NCBI RefSeq assembly: GCF_019703515.2
Contig: NC_059362.1
Coordinates: 23,124,826-23,188,825, forward strand
DNA length: 64,000 nucleotides
Origin: Myxocyprinus asiaticus
Taxonomy: Eukaryota > Chordata > Actinopteri > Cypriniformes > Catostomidae
Direction of reading: 5' to 3'
Shown here: piece after piece, positions 31,481-44,597 of the stretch
Layout of the letters: each line of letters starts with the position of its first letter
Numbering within the stretch: the stretch's first letter is position 1
Notes under the pieces: generated by a model
The model's input: the letters and a program-made list of their open reading frames with translations, nothing else
Told to the model about the DNA's origin: nothing
Database searches by the model: none
Position numbers and translations under genes: made by a program

Positions 31481-32767
31481 CTTTATTGCAGTTGCACTGT
31501 CAGGATTAACAGCTATAATGAGTTGAAGAGCCCTTGCATTCCAAATTGGAAGAGAAAAAGGGGAGAAAGATAAAAAATTACTAATATAAAAAAGTTTGCT
31601 AGATTTACGCTGCTAAATAAGGCGGAAACATGTCATCACAGTCTGTGAAAAAGGTCTATAAATCAGCCATTCCGCAAAATTGTTCAAAACGGGTTTAGGG
31701 GAGTGTTTATAGTCGATTGTACTATCAGAATTTGGCATATTTAAATTTTCTTGTTAGTGCCTTACCATTATGTATGTATGTGCCATGGTATGTATATTGT
31801 GGTTGTGTCAGACTCTGCCAGTGTCTCATTTGAGTAACAGCAAAAAAGGAGATTTTAATAAATTCTAAAAACTTGGAAACTTAGCATTATAGCAGTATCC
31901 ACCTTTTTCCTATGTCCTGTGATGCTTAGCACGAAATATGGGTGTTACTTCCGTTTACAAGTAAACACAGCTTTTGTTGCGGTGTTGGGATTTTGAGGAC
32001 AGCGTGTCTGATTTCATGACGACCTATATCAATTACTATATCAGTGTGTTACTGAACAATAATAAACTAAAAAAAAAGTCATAAAGACAAAGAAAGCGAT
32101 GCAGTTGAGATTTAAGGTCTAAGCACAAACGCAACATTTCGAGCAAAATGATCTGTTGTTTTAGTTACTTGAGTACCTGTGTTAGTCGAGCTTCAGATGT
32201 GTGTGATTGTCATCTTGTCACCCTACATGTTAAAATCAGACAGACACACTGAGGAAGAGCTGTGAAGTTCTCATCCTTGGGTATGTAATCGCTTTTTCAA
32301 GTTTTCCGATCGGACAGTTATTTCCTTTTAATCCACACATAGGTTTAAACTTTTGTTCAGCAGGTGACTGACAGGTGAGAGGTGGTGCTTCGCTGCTGTC
32401 TGGGACGCATCAGGACACCGTTTTAAACTTCAAATGCGATGTAGTTTTTGACTACCTCTGTATGTGTTTCTGTGATCCAATCACAAAAATTTTGCACCCG
32501 TTTACAACTATACTTAGTGCTAACCATTTGCAATCGGATCATCCGAAACGCGTCTTATTACCAGGGTCTTAAAATGACTGCAGCCAGAGCTAGGGAATGC
32601 TTTAGAACGGCTTCCGGTTGAAGTCCCACCCAGTAAGACCCCCAAGAAAAAGGTGGATACAAAAAGTGATAATTTAATGGTTGAAATTGGGGTGGCAAGT
32701 GGGATGGCAAAGCTTCTAGTTATGGTGGCAGCTACCACCCCATGCCACCCTTGTGGCCACGCCCCTT
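31358..32767. mobile_element. hAT-type non-autonomous element with 8-bp duplication
   Basis: Termini CAGTGGCGTG (31358) and CACGCCCCTT (ending 32767) are imperfect inverses. The flanks are a perfect 8-bp direct repeat CGCCTCGT at 31350-31357 and 32768-32775, the hallmark of hAT elements. The 1,410-bp interior holds a (TA)n run at 31441-31480 and no recognisable transposase. It lies inside another transposon. Confidence 0.85.
31441..31480. repeat. (TA)n microsatellite
   Basis: About 40 bp of TA dinucleotides within the hAT element. Confidence 0.95.
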
Positions 32768-33213
32768 CGCCTCGTCATGATGGAGCAGCTGAATGACTTC
32801 TCCCTGCTTTGGGAACAGTTTTATTTGCAATATTGGAGCAAGTATCTCATTTTATTACGTACATCCACGAGACATCGCAGAATAAGTGTAATATCTGATA
32901 TAATGTGGGCTGAAATAGCTGCAATGCCCACACACCGCCAGTTTTCGCATACCTGGGAGCGCCTGCTCTCAAAACTGGCGGATTGTGAGGACCCACTTTA
33001 TCGACCAGCTGTGTGTTAAACACTTCCGAATGAAAACCATTTCCATCACCTTAATGCACATTTTAATTAATGCGAAACTCTAAAAAATCCACCTCCTCCT
33101 AGCACATAAAATTTTAAGTGAATTTAAGAAGTTTATTTGCATATCAAGTTTTTCATTCAGGATTCTTATGCACAATTTCAAAATGCACACAAAAATAGTT
33201 GGATGAAAACCCA

Positions 33214-34940
33214 CCCATTCTTAGTGTTTCTCCACCTGCTGTTCTAACTGTCTATATTTGACCTTCATTCATGTCAGTGTCTTTATTCATAATCACCTCT
33301 GGCTCATTCCAGAAACTGGAAACACTTTCCACACTATGTGTGTCTTTGTGTGACTGCACATCTTCATAACATTGTATAAAAGTCTATCCTTGGGTCACCC
33401 TTGTCTGTCTCTTTGTCTGTGTATATGTGTAAGCATCTGTTTGTACTTGAAGCATCCAAGCACCTGAAGAAATGTAGCCTTGTAGTGGGTTTTATATGAC
33501 CCAGACTTGGTCCACAGCTGTCATGTTGACAGATGAAATCGTTCATCAATTGAGCAGCCACTGTGACCTTTATTTGACCATTAAGAATGGTGGAAAAACA
33601 TTTTCAAGAACCTAACCAAACTGAAAATAAGCATACAACATAATTGATACTCAACAGGGAATTTTATACATCCGTAACATGACCATCTTAGTCCCTGTTG
33701 TCTCTCCATTATGTCATTAAATGAGTAACATGACTCAGTGCAGTGTTGGTACAGAATCTTGGTCACACTGTAGCAATCCAACTCTTCATTTTTATAATCT
33801 TCATTGAAATTTACCAGAAGTCTATCGCTTTAGGTATGCATTGTAAAGCAATTAATTTGTTTGATAATAAGGAAAGATATGGAATATTACTTTGATAATA
33901 CACTCTTTAAAAAAAAAATTGTTTTTTTTTTAAGAACTAGAGAATTAAAAGTTTTTTTGGGGAACTTAAAAAGTTTCTCCTGTGATATCAGGCTGTAAAA
34001 CCCTTTTAACCTTGTATTGTGTCAGATGCCGTTTTGTTTAGACAGACACTGCAACACTGGACTTCAATAAGGGTCCACCATACATTTGTAATTACCATAA
34101 TTACGGTATAGTCAGTAGTTTCTGGCTGTGTCTGAGATTAGGCACTGAAGCCTGACTGAGAGTCCAAAGAGTTCAGGGACTGCAGTGACGTACGAACAAG
34201 TGTTTCAGAGAAGTTAAAGGTTGATGACACAAAGAATGCTTTATCATCCTCTGTCTTGTTTGTTGTGTTCTTTTCCGTCCTATATTAATGAGTTTGTAAG
34301 GTTGCCTGGATCTTTTAGGCTGTTACACACAAGGCCATAACCACCATAAGCATTAGCAACGTTTCCAGTATCAGGCCAGTGTGAGACAGTGCTATCGACT
34401 GGTCAGCCGGGGCCAATAGCCACGGACTTCAAGCTGCGAGACCAAAATCGATCTGCATTCCCACTTTTGGGCCAATAGCCCTGCAGCATTGCCCTAAAAT
34501 CCGCCCTTAATACACAGCCATGGTGCCAATGTCACACACCCCGTCCATTTCACAAGTGAGAGGGAAACTCAAGCTGAAGTATCAGACTCTGGAGTATAGT
34601 AATCCCTCGAAATGAACATGATGAAGACTGAAGCTGCCATTTGTTTGCTTATTTTGGCCTTTGCTTGTTGGAAAGCAAGACCTGACTCAGCTAAACTCTG
34701 CCTTTGACATTGACTCCACCTTAAACCCCATTTGGCCTTCGTTGGCCCAAGGGTAATCTGCGGGCCAGGGCACTTGGCCTTTGGCACCGAGGAAGCCCTA
34801 TGAAGCCCCGGAAGTGACAGTGGGAATACACCCTCATTTGGCCGATAGCGGAAATTTCCGAAAGTTCATGTACCCTAAAATCAACCCCATTCTGCTGAAT
34901 TCCTCACAAGCATCATATCACATCAGACATTTTGCATAAT
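33214..34940. other. Non-coding stretch
   Basis: No exon or recognised element. 34380-34860 is richer in G+C and repeats phrases such as GGCCAATAGCC and TTTGGCC. It might be an old repeat but shows no defined ends. Confidence 0.5.
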
Positions 34941-34959
34941 TTTAACTGTGGTCACCTTT

Positions 34960-35170
34960 TCCTCTAGTGCAATTGTCAGCGCATTGTGCGAGAAACCTCC
35001 AAGGTACGGGTTCTGGTCCCATGGGAACCAGGAAGTAATCATAAACAATAGTGAGCATGATTCGGAGGTTGCATTTTCCCACTAAGATTAAATTTTTACT
35101 CCACTGATGCATAGATTTAGGGTTGGGGTTTGGGTTTGGGACTAGGGTTAATAAAAATACATTCCTGTTG
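34960..35170 (+). repeat. Possible tRNA-derived SINE
   Basis: TGCAATTGTCAGCGCATTGT followed by GGTACGGGTTCTGGTCCCAT resembles A- and B-box regions of a tRNA-derived SINE. A G-rich stretch (GGGTTGGGGTTTGGGTTTGG at about 35122) lies downstream. Ends and target duplication were not identified. Confidence 0.4.
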
Positions 35171-35309
35171 ACTGTATTACATAATAAAAAATATATATAT
35201 AGAACTTGCCTTTGGCACAACTCTGTGGACGTTTCACGCAGAAACTGGAGCTCACACGTGCACATATGTTCAACAACACTTCAAGCATCGGCCACTGGGA
35301 GCCAGTGAT

Positions 35310-38300
35310 TTGGTAAGCACAGACCGATTTCAGCAGCAACACTTTTGAGCTACTGTTGCCAGATTTAGTCTTTAGTATGTTGTCTTCAATATTTGGTTTT
35401 ATGCTTGGTTACATATGATGCAGATGAATAGACAGACTGTTTCAAAACACTACTGTTTGATTAGAGGTTTTGAAACTAAATAGGCTTCACGAACATTAAT
35501 CATCAATAATGCAGTGTAGACATTGACCTGACTGTTCCCATCACATTCACTTTGAGAAATCATTACACACTGCATATACAGCGAGTAACCTGCCTATAGA
35601 ACAAAAGTGTCCATTTAACAAAAGTGTCCATTTAACATTAATACTTGTAGGGAGAGAGAGAGAGGGGGAGAGAGAGAGAGAAAGAGAAGGGGTGTTTGAT
35701 CAGAGGAAAGGTCTAGTGTTGGCTGAGTACAGATCAAGGAAATGTGTATGGCAGTACAACTGTGGTACATGGAAATTTAATTGGAGGTTTTTAATTCTGT
35801 GTCCTTTTGTGTGTGTTTCTTGGCATAGGAGTCTCGCAGTCTAACTGAAATCAATTATAAAGTTCTGGGACCTCTTTGGTTTGGGAGAGCTTGTATTTGT
35901 GTGTCTTTGAGTGAGTAAATGTGCAAACTGGGCAATGTGCAAAATGTGCAAAGTAAATGTGCAAACATTCATTAAAGATGAGCAGATTGAATTTTTGTGT
36001 AAATCATTCAAAAAGCCCTTCTGACATAAATTGTCAGATTTATGAAAGTTTTCGTATTTTCAAAACGTTAGTTGGTAAGAACAAAAGTTACACCTGCACC
36101 TGACTACGTGTAAATCATGCTTAAACATCCGAACGTGTTGTGTTCTTGAAGGCAAACTGTCATGATTACGTTTTGATAGAATTTAAATTAAATAAGTAAT
36201 GAAAAAGTTAATATTAAATGAGTTTAACCGAATAACATAAATTAGTCAAAAAGAAGAAAAAAAAAAAGCTTTCTTTTCTTTTTAAAACCATAGCCTGTAC
36301 TTATTTAGAAACATTTCTTTGCTGCTTCCATTTATTTTTTCAAAGTATAGTTTTTTTCCCCCAACTCTGCTTATCGTTTTTCCAGCAGAAGTGCTTGATT
36401 AAATGCTTGAAATAATTAATACCCTCTAACGTGACTGGTTGGGAAGGTTTTTTTTAAATTATTATTTGATATGAGTTTTATCATTTAGATTTCATAATTT
36501 AGTATTGGCATTGGTAAATCACGTTCAGTTGATAATGTATGGTCAGTGCTAATGCTGTTAATCCCATAAATAAACACATCGTGGGCAGGTGCCTACACAA
36601 TACAATGGATAAAAAAATAGAAAAAACCTGCACACTGTTGTATAGCTTACAAATCAAATATCTTACAGAGTTTCATTCAAAGAACTTCTTCAGCTATTCT
36701 ATTAATTTCTCTAAAGATTCTTCCAGTTACAAGTATATCACTGTTACCATCATGATTTACATGAGAAGTTCCACAAATGAGGCTGGTGAGGTGCTGCGAA
36801 CTGAACCAGAGAAGGTTAAGGGTGGTGGACATCCTCCTCCCGGCATGAACTGAACATTTTTTAGTCATGTCAAAAATTATTTTTCAACTGTTTGTCTCAC
36901 AAACGAGCGTCATATGATAGCAAAGACATGCAATGACAGTAGTCCTCACTGTCTTTGAGACTCTATTGTGCTTGCTAAATAAAAATTTATGATGTGAATG
37001 CACTTCATTCATAAAAAAGATTTCATCACTGTTCCGCATAGATGTTAAAAGCATTTACATGCGAGCCTGGTGCCTTCCTTATATTGCGTTTTCATGGCCG
37101 TGGATTATGATAATTGTGAATGAATGTGCACATGGCCCCTCTTTACAAATGTTTGGAATTCACTATCATATACACATTTACTAACAAAACTGGGGAGTGC
37201 AAAGCAAGTGTTTGTGAATCCAGTGGAAAGTTTTCAGGAAGGTCCATTTTACATGCAAATTACTCAGAATTTACACATATTTTAATGAAAGTTTAATGAA
37301 TGAGGCCCAATATCAGGGTTAATCTGTTTATAAATATCTGTGTATGTTACTGCTGTGGTTTTTCCAATGAAACATTCTCAAAAACACCTCAAATGAAGAC
37401 CTGCAGTTCCAGACCAATGACTCTGCTCTCTACAGTACATACTTAATTTTGTACTCATGCACCAGGGGATCATGCGCTAGATGAGAAACTGCCATTGAAA
37501 TAAATGTGAATACTAACAGATAGCTTTCTCCAGGTATTCTAGAAGTCCTTGAGTCAGATCATCACACACAAGCATCACAACAAAGATCAGAAAGCAGACA
37601 TTAAACAATATCATAGTCACGAATGTTCCACTGTAATGTAAATAGTCTTTGAACTTTAATTTCATAGTAACACTGTACTGATAAGCAATCAATGTTCATA
37701 CCAGAACCATGTGGCTTGTAGGAAGTGCTGAACATTCCGGTAGCAATTTTTTGGCATTTGTGGTCCTGGTTCCCAGAAGCATACCAAAAAAAAAAAAAAA
37801 AAAAGAACAAAAAAAAAAAAGGAATTGGCTTTTAAACTTTACAAAGTGCATTTTTGTGAGGACTTTGAAATCCAGAGTAGCAACTCTGCCTTATAACATT
37901 GAGGGTAACAGAATACTGAAACTGATTTATAAGAATTCATTGTCTAGACTCTTTTTCTTTTATATGTGTGTACACAAAATGTCTTGGTTACTTAAACCTG
38001 AGACTATTTCCAGTTTCCAAAATTGCAAATGATGTGTACTGGAATTATACAAATGAAAATTTTATTTTTCAATTAATGAACAGAAAGTTACAGAATGTGA
38101 AAATTCTCATCAGTAAAACATTCCATATTATTGATTTCGATTAGTTTAATTCTTGTGTGGAGAATTATGGTGTGTAAGGTAAGCTGTGGCCAGTCTTACA
38201 TAACTTTAGTTATCTTTTTTCATTCAGTTTTAATATTTTTCTATGTAGCAATTGTTTTGGAAGGCACAGACTGACTTTATCACTGTACTTTGAAGATAAA

Positions 38301-38610
38301 AGTGTATTTACAATGTTTCTATGAGAATGCCCTCTCTTTTCCCAGAGTTAAGTGTACTTTGGAACTGCTATTGTAGTTCCCATCCATTTTTAGGGTGCAA
38401 TCAATGTTTAATGTGTTAATGTATTATGTAATACTGTCTACTGCTTCAACTGTTTTCAGCCATCTTATGCCAATTGTTGTTATTGGCTCTTACTGACACC
38501 CACTGAAATCGCAGTCTTATGTGTTTCTTTATAATGGTCAGCATGAGCCACCTACAGACCTTTAACACAGGTAATGACATTCTCACAGGAATGTTCAGAC
38601 CTCATCTGTT
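35310..38610. other. Non-coding stretch
   Basis: AT-rich. It contains short purine tracts (GA-rich at 35650-35692), an A run at 37786-37822 and no element with visible termini. No exon was recognised. Open frames here are all under 110 codons and lack motifs. Confidence 0.55.
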
Positions 38611-38614
38611 TTTA

Positions 38615-38755
38615 ATAGGGGCCAAGCACTGAAGGTGCTGTGGCACCTATTGTTTTCGTTAGTATTATTATTAGGGGCCAAGTACCGAAGGTATGTAGCC
38701 CCTATTGTATCCATTAGTATTATTATTAGGGGCCAAGCACCAAAGGTTGAAATGT
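38615..38755 (+). repeat. About 55-bp tandem repeat, GGGGCCAAG unit
   Basis: AGGGGCCAAG recurs at 38617, 38673 and 38728, each time followed by a short GAAGG or AAAGG. The first two units run through a CCTATTGT phrase into a TTATTATTA spacer. Spacing of 55-56 bp gives about 2.5 units. The unit is familiar from fish repeat sequence. Confidence 0.75.
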
Positions 38756-39111
38756 TACATCAATACAAAGTTGATCATGGTGACTTTTGTGCTTCGCTGT
38801 GAAAAAACTTCTTACCATAATATGTTCCTTTTTGGTGACTGTTAGCCAGCGGTTGAGTGGAGCAGCGTTTACAGACATGAAATGTCAAACGGAAGGTTCC
38901 CCGTTTGATACGCACCTTGCAAGTCATGCATTAGAAATGTGTGAAGTTCTGGAGATTTTTGTATTGTGCGTACTGAATGGAGACTGGGCTTTTTCCAATC
39001 AAATGCTGATTTGCATCTTTGTTGAAAAGTTACATGAATATAAAGTTGATCATTGTAAAAGCTGTGCTCGGCTGTGATTCCTCTAAGCTTGGTATGTCCC
39101 TTTGATGACTG

Positions 39112-39215
39112 GCAATGTTGTGGCTGTGTGGTGCAATAGATAGCACACTGAACTGTGGAATGGAAAGTCGTGGGTTCAAATATGTCTGGGGGCAATGTTA
39201 TCTATGCTTGCTCTG
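39112..39215 (+). repeat. Possible tRNA-like SINE head
   Basis: GTGGTGCAATAGATAGCAC followed after about 30 bp by GTGGGTTCAAATATG resembles A and B boxes of RNA polymerase III promoters. The remainder has no recognised body. Low confidence. Confidence 0.35.
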
Positions 39216-39783
39216 TGAGATCTTTGGGTTGTGCAGTGGTTGCCATGCTGGTGCTTGGACCTGTAATTGCTGCTTGCAGGTATATTATTTAATCTGCTGT
39301 TCTTCAGGTGAAAACACCTCAAAGCTTCTTTAGACATCTAATCTGCTCTGTATCTGCACAGGCAGGTATGTGGCACTAATGAGCCGCACTGTCTGGCCTT
39401 CTAATGAACAGCAATTAGTGTTGTCTGTTGAAATGGAACTGCAGACACCAGGGCTCATTCTGGAGAACTTTGGATTTATTATTCAGGACAAGAAAATAGC
39501 ATGACCCATGAGGCACTGTAATTCACTGAAGCTTACCAGTTTGGACAGGTTTTTAAAACAGATGCCTTTCAAAAAATTTTGATATATATATAAAACATCG
39601 CCGCAGGGCTTGATGAGACTGCATCAGTTGCATCGCCCTAAGGATGGCCCTGTCTGAATTTGATATTATATCTAAATACATTTTTCAGTAGGTATTTAGC
39701 ATGCCCTTTTTTCCCAAAGGAACGTACAGCACAATTATTACAGGTACAATCCCCCTGCAAAGATCTGGGCTATATACAGTATA

Positions 39784-40062
39784 TTTAAAGGGATACAGTA
39801 GTTTACCCAAACATTAAAATACTGCAATCAATTAATCACCCTCTTGTTGTTCCAACCACATGTGACTTTCTTTCTTCCTTGGAACACAAAAGGGGATGTT
39901 AAGAGGAATGTTAGGGACTGAAAGCTTCAGTCCCTGTTTACTTGTACTGTATGGGGGGAAAAAGAGCATTGCGAACAATCTTCATATTTTCTCCTGTTGT
40001 GTCACAGAAGAAAACAATTACATGAGGATGAGTAAATGATGATAGAATTTTCATTTCATTAA
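39784..40062. mobile_element. TTAA-flanked MITE, copy 2
   Basis: TTAAAGGGATACAGTAGTTT at the left and GGATGAGTAAATGATGATAG through TTTCATT before TTAA at the right. The interior differs from copies 1 and 4 but resembles copy 5 (GAATGTTAGGGACTGAAAGC). About 279 bp. Confidence 0.72.
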
Positions 40063-40995
40063 AAATTATAATCTTAAAACTATAATGAATGGCTTGGCTG
40101 TTAATTGTTCATCATTTGATGATTCACACATATTGTCATGCTTAGAAGCTAATTATAATAATTTACAACTTAAAAGTTCCCACTAATGATTTACTATAAA
40201 CAGCCCTCATCAGTCACGACTGCATAATTACATTTATTTCGGTCATTAAGGTCAGTGAATCACATATATTGCAGACTTTCTCTGAATGCATTCCAACCAA
40301 ATACAGCTCTTCAGTTTATTTCACTATTATAAGCCAGTGTGATCATTTGTAGCACGCATCATCATTGCTGCAGTCATATGTCTTATCTCTGCACCTTGTA
40401 TGGAATGCTTAGTTCTGGATCAGGAAGCATTCAGTCCTGACTCATGGCTATTTCTGTGCCACTAAAACATACACAAACATAACCCAGGTCTCAGCAGTGA
40501 TGTGGGGAATAAGGCTTTATATAGCTTATAAGCTCATGGTTGTTGGCTCAAAATTCTTCTTAACTTCCTCTGAACACACACTATTGAAAATATTTACTCT
40601 AAAGCTGTCATTTCCGATTGTCCTTAAACACTGAACTTGCTCTTGTTTGGTATCTCTTCTCCTGGTGTTTCCGTTGGCTAATAAGCGCCATCTAGGAGGA
40701 TACATTGTGTAATTTGCTTATTTTTATCCTTAATGTTTACATAGATTACTAAATTTGATTATTTCATATTTAGGTGATTTGTGCATGTGTATCTGTGTTC
40801 TGATCAGTGTGTTTGAATTTATAATGAGAGAAATCGCCCTATCTGCTTAAAGCAACCTACTAAGTTGGCCTTGCACACACACAGCTAAAGTAACTTTTTT
40901 TTGCTATTTTTATCACCCTCTGTTGATTTTAGGTCACCATTGCAGCTTTTGTGCATTTGGGAGATACTACAGATCTTATTAGTTTAAGCATTTAT
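40063..40995. other. Non-coding stretch
   Basis: AT-rich sequence between two MITE copies. Nothing recognised. Confidence 0.6.
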
Positions 40996-41474
40996 TGTGG
41001 ATAGTTCACCCAAAAATTAAAAATTTCACATAATTTTCTCACCCTGCTACAATATCAGATGTGTAGGACTTTCTTCTGCTGAACACAAATGAAGATTTTT
41101 ATAAGAATATCTTAGCTCTGTAGGTCCATACAATGCAAGTGAATGGGTACCAAAAGTTTGAATCTCCAAAAGGAAAAAAAGGCAGCATAAAAGTAATCCA
41201 CATGACTCCAGTGTTTAAATACATATTTTCAGAAGTGATATAATAGGTGTGGGTAAGAAACAGATCAATATTAAAGTCCTTTTTTACTCCAATTTCACTT
41301 TCAAAATCTTCTTCTTTTGTTTTTTGGTGATTTGCATTCTTCGTGCATATCGTCACCTACTGGGCAGGGAGGAGAATTTATAGTAAAAAAAAAAAGACTT
41401 TAATATTGATCTGTTTCTCACCCGCACCTACAATATCTCTTCTGAAGATATTGATTTAACCACTGGAGTCTTAA
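40996..41474. mobile_element. TTAA-type MITE, copy 3, ends eroded
   Basis: The left arm ATAGTTCACCCAAAAATTAA is clear. The interior matches copy 4 over the phrases GCTCTGTAGGTCCATACAAT and GATCAATATTAAAGTCC, in opposite orientation. The right arm is missing beyond about 41474. Confidence 0.72.
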
Positions 41475-43393
41475 GCTGCATTTATCCTTGCGCCTGGCAC
41501 CACAGCGCGACTTGACGCACACAGCAGTTGCACTCTTCTCCAAATGACAGAGGGCAGTGCAAAGGAAATATCAGCTAATCCAGCAAGAAACCGCAGTGAA
41601 TAAGTGCTTTGCTGAACTTTACATGTACCTAGCCAGGTATTATCATAATAGTTCATATTCGCTTGTCATATGCAAGAGGTGAACAAAACAAAAACACTTA
41701 AGAACCATTTATAAGCTATTTACACTGTCTGTCTGTCTGTGGCTAAACTCAAGTACTAAGTTTACCGTTAAGATAATAGTTTTACATTTTAGAGCCTAGT
41801 CAAGATGATGACTATCTATAACTTTTCATTTAAACACATGTAATAAAATATTGTTTATTTTACACAGTATAAAATAACCAGGAGCTCTTCAGTTATATTA
41901 ATGAAACCAAACCTTAATGAATTGTTTAGGCCTTTTTATTCAGTGTACAGTACAAAAGGTAGTGGATAAATAGACTTGGTTGTCTTTCTAAACAAGAACA
42001 ACTAAGGAGCTGCAAAAGGTCAAGTAAAAATGCAGTTCAGTTCACAACAAATCATTTGTGAAGTGAAAAAAAATTCAAATAACATAAGGTTGCTCTGGCC
42101 TCTTACTCTCTTAGAGGACAAATCACAGCAATACCTAACCACAACTAGACACTTCAAGTAAATAACAAACTAACTGACTCACTAGACAAGAAACACATTG
42201 AATTTAAAGGAGGTGGCCAGCACCATATATATATACAGAAGGGAAAATTAACAAACACAATATTACACAAACACTGAAAACACATGTCCTGGCAACAACA
42301 TTATATAAATTAACCAAAGCAGAGCTATGGATATAATTTTGGTTAACGTAAACAACATTCTGCTATATTAAATCACATTTACTCAAGATTCCAACTTCCT
42401 CAGTGTTCCCTCCAGAAATTTACTGTTGGTCTATTCCATCTACCCTTACAATTTCCTATAAAACAGTTCAATTTCCTGTCCATCCAAATATAATGAAATA
42501 ACCACAGCAGGTACCAAACATTTTAAATCAAGATATAACAGATTTAGAGTCTTTTCTATAGGTATTTTAGTCAATATAAATTAAAATGTGTTAATCAGGT
42601 TTTAGTAACATTTTAGTCTAAATGAATTTTAACTGGTTTTAATATTGTTTTCCTTTAAGCTAGATAACTAAGCCCATGCACTGACTCCGTATAATGGCAA
42701 ATAAAGATGGTAAACCAAACCAATGGTGTACTGTTCTTTCATTTATTGACAAGTCCAGATATAAAACTATAGAACCTATGTGCGGCCTAAATCATGGCAG
42801 TCACACACAGACACATCTGCCCTGCCCCTTTCCTCAAATTCATCCAATGGGATTTAAGCACTAGACATGCACAATGCAAAATGTTACAAAAATTGCCATG
42901 TGCACAGCTGCTGAAACAGAGCTTTACGGAGGCTAAGCAAACACCTCAATGACATTACTTCGTGCATGCAAACCCGAGCAAACAAGCGGCTGAATTGAGT
43001 ATAAAACAGGCTTTATGGGTTACTTGTAAGCTGCCTTTATGTATTTTTCCTCTTTTGCATTCACACTCACAAAAGTTAATTCCAAACCTGGCATCAGTTG
43101 TGTTTTTAAAGGGGCCATGACATGCATCTTTATGACATTATGACCTCATGACCCCTTTAAAGGAGTGGTGAGTAGTGATACAATTAGTCAGACAGCATCA
43201 GTCACCTCCATTATAATTAGCTGTGTCATAAATACATAACTGTAGGTAGAACAGGATAGGGGAGGGTTGATAGTAGCCCAATCCTCTGTTTTATCCTAAC
43301 AGGTATTTCATTGGTAATTCAAAGATTATGGAAATAACTTGTTCCATTCAATGAAAGTGAATGATATCTGAGGTAAGGTTAACATTCTGCCCA
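41475..43393. other. Non-coding stretch with short inverted repeat
   Basis: Mostly AT-rich with no exon. A very short palindromic element (TTTTAAAGGGGCCATGACAT against CATGACCCCTTTAAAG) occupies about 43106-43164 and looks like a strongly deleted MITE. Confidence 0.55.
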
Positions 43394-43560
43394 GGGGTGG
43401 AAAGAGTACTGAAAAATAATAATCAATTAAAAGTACTGTTACTTCTTAAAAAAATGTAGTTTGAGTAGAGTAAAAGTACCTGTCCTAAAAACAACTCAAG
43501 TAAGAGTAAAAGAGTAGCTCATTTATAAGTACTCATGAGTATTGAATGCAGAGTTGCGAA
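43394..43560. mobile_element. hAT-like terminus, fragment
   Basis: CAGGGGTGGAAAGAGTACTG followed by AGTACTGTTACTTC and GTAAAAGTACC phrases is a familiar fish hAT terminus. Related phrases (GTACAGTTACAGCACTTAAA) occur near 46725, suggesting the far arm, but no matching outer terminus was found. Confidence 0.5.
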
Positions 43561-44046
43561 AGCTATGCCCCTTTATAATAAAAACTCGATGCTGCAATTT
43601 AAAAATGTAGCACACATACCGTAATTTACATTCACTTTTATGGCTGTTTGCCAGAAAGAATAAAAATATAGGTATTTTATAGGTGTTTGTGATTGAAAAC
43701 TTTTAAAATACATCACTTATCTATGATACTGTAAACACTACATGAATCGGATTTAAAAAATAAATAAAAGGGCAACATGATTACAGAAATGAAAAGATGA
43801 AAAAGTTATTTTCAATATCATAATGTATGAAACAATTACATTAAAATCAGTTTATGTGTAGGGTCTAACCTACCTTAATTTTCCTTAATGCCGACTGAGA
43901 GAGTTATTGTTGCGCATAAAACATGTTCAAAACAATGCAAGGAATGCAAAAAAAAAAACACTGAAAAAGCAGGGTCACTTGGTGCATTATGTCCCGCACA
44001 ATAGAGGCGGTAAAGCAGTTCTTTGGTATAGGGGTCTCATCAGGCT

Positions 44047-44597
44047 TTAAAGGAAAAATTCACACAAAAATGAAAATTCTCTTATCATTTAGTCACCCTT
44101 ATGCCATCCCAGATGTGTTTGACTTTCTTTTTCAGCAGAAAACAGTTTGTGTCAGAAACAGATCAATATTTAAGTCAATTTTTATAAATTCTCCTCCCTG
44201 CTCAGTCAATCTCCACTTTAACTTTCTTCTTCTTTTGTTTTTGGTGATTCACATTCTTCATGCATATCGTCATCTACTGGGCAGGGAGAAGAATTTCTAG
44301 CAAAAATTGACAAATATTGATCTGTTTCTCACCCACACCTATCATATAACTTCTGAAGTCATGGATTTAACCGCTGGAGTCATATGGATTACTTTTGTGC
44401 TGCATTTATGTGCTTTTTGCAGCGTCAAAATTTTGGCATCCATTCACTTGCATTGTATGGACCTACAGAGCTGAAATATTCTTCTAAAAATCTTGATTTG
44501 TGTTCTGCTGAAGAGAGAAAGTCATACACATCTGGGATTTCATGAGGGTGAGTAAATGATAAGAGAATTTTCATTTTTGAGTGAACTATTTCTTTAA
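44047..44597. mobile_element. TTAA-flanked MITE, copy 4, longest
   Basis: A 551-bp element with TTAA at 44047-44050 and 44594-44597. The arms are long inverted repeats. AAAATGAAAATTCTCTTATC near the left mirrors GATAAGAGAATTTTCATTTT near the right, and CCATCCCAGATGTGTTTGAC mirrors the right arm's ACACATCTGGGATTTCATGA imperfectly. Minus-strand open frames across it are incidental. Confidence 0.87.

Larger units (their letters stand above)
31238..33213. mobile_element. TIR DNA transposon, split by a hAT element
   Basis: The left terminus TGGGTTTCCATCCAAAATG at 31238 is mirrored by TTGGATGAAAACCCA near 33199-33213. Flanking A/T-rich inner arms on both sides carry TGCGCATTTCAC and TTAATGCGAAACTC type sequence. 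The interior is interrupted at 31358-32767 by a hAT element. Right of that, an open stretch (32769-33019) with W-rich residues may be a transposase or accessory-protein remnant. Superfamily not determined. Confidence 0.68.

Noticed and set aside
34569..34787. 72-codon minus-strand frame as a small gene
   Set aside because: It has no recognised motif, no splice context and lies in a possible old repeat.
35115..35152. GGGTTGGGGTTTGGGTTTGGG as an interstitial telomere
   Set aside because: It is short and irregular, not tandem TTAGGG, and sits beside a SINE-like head, so it is more likely repeat body.
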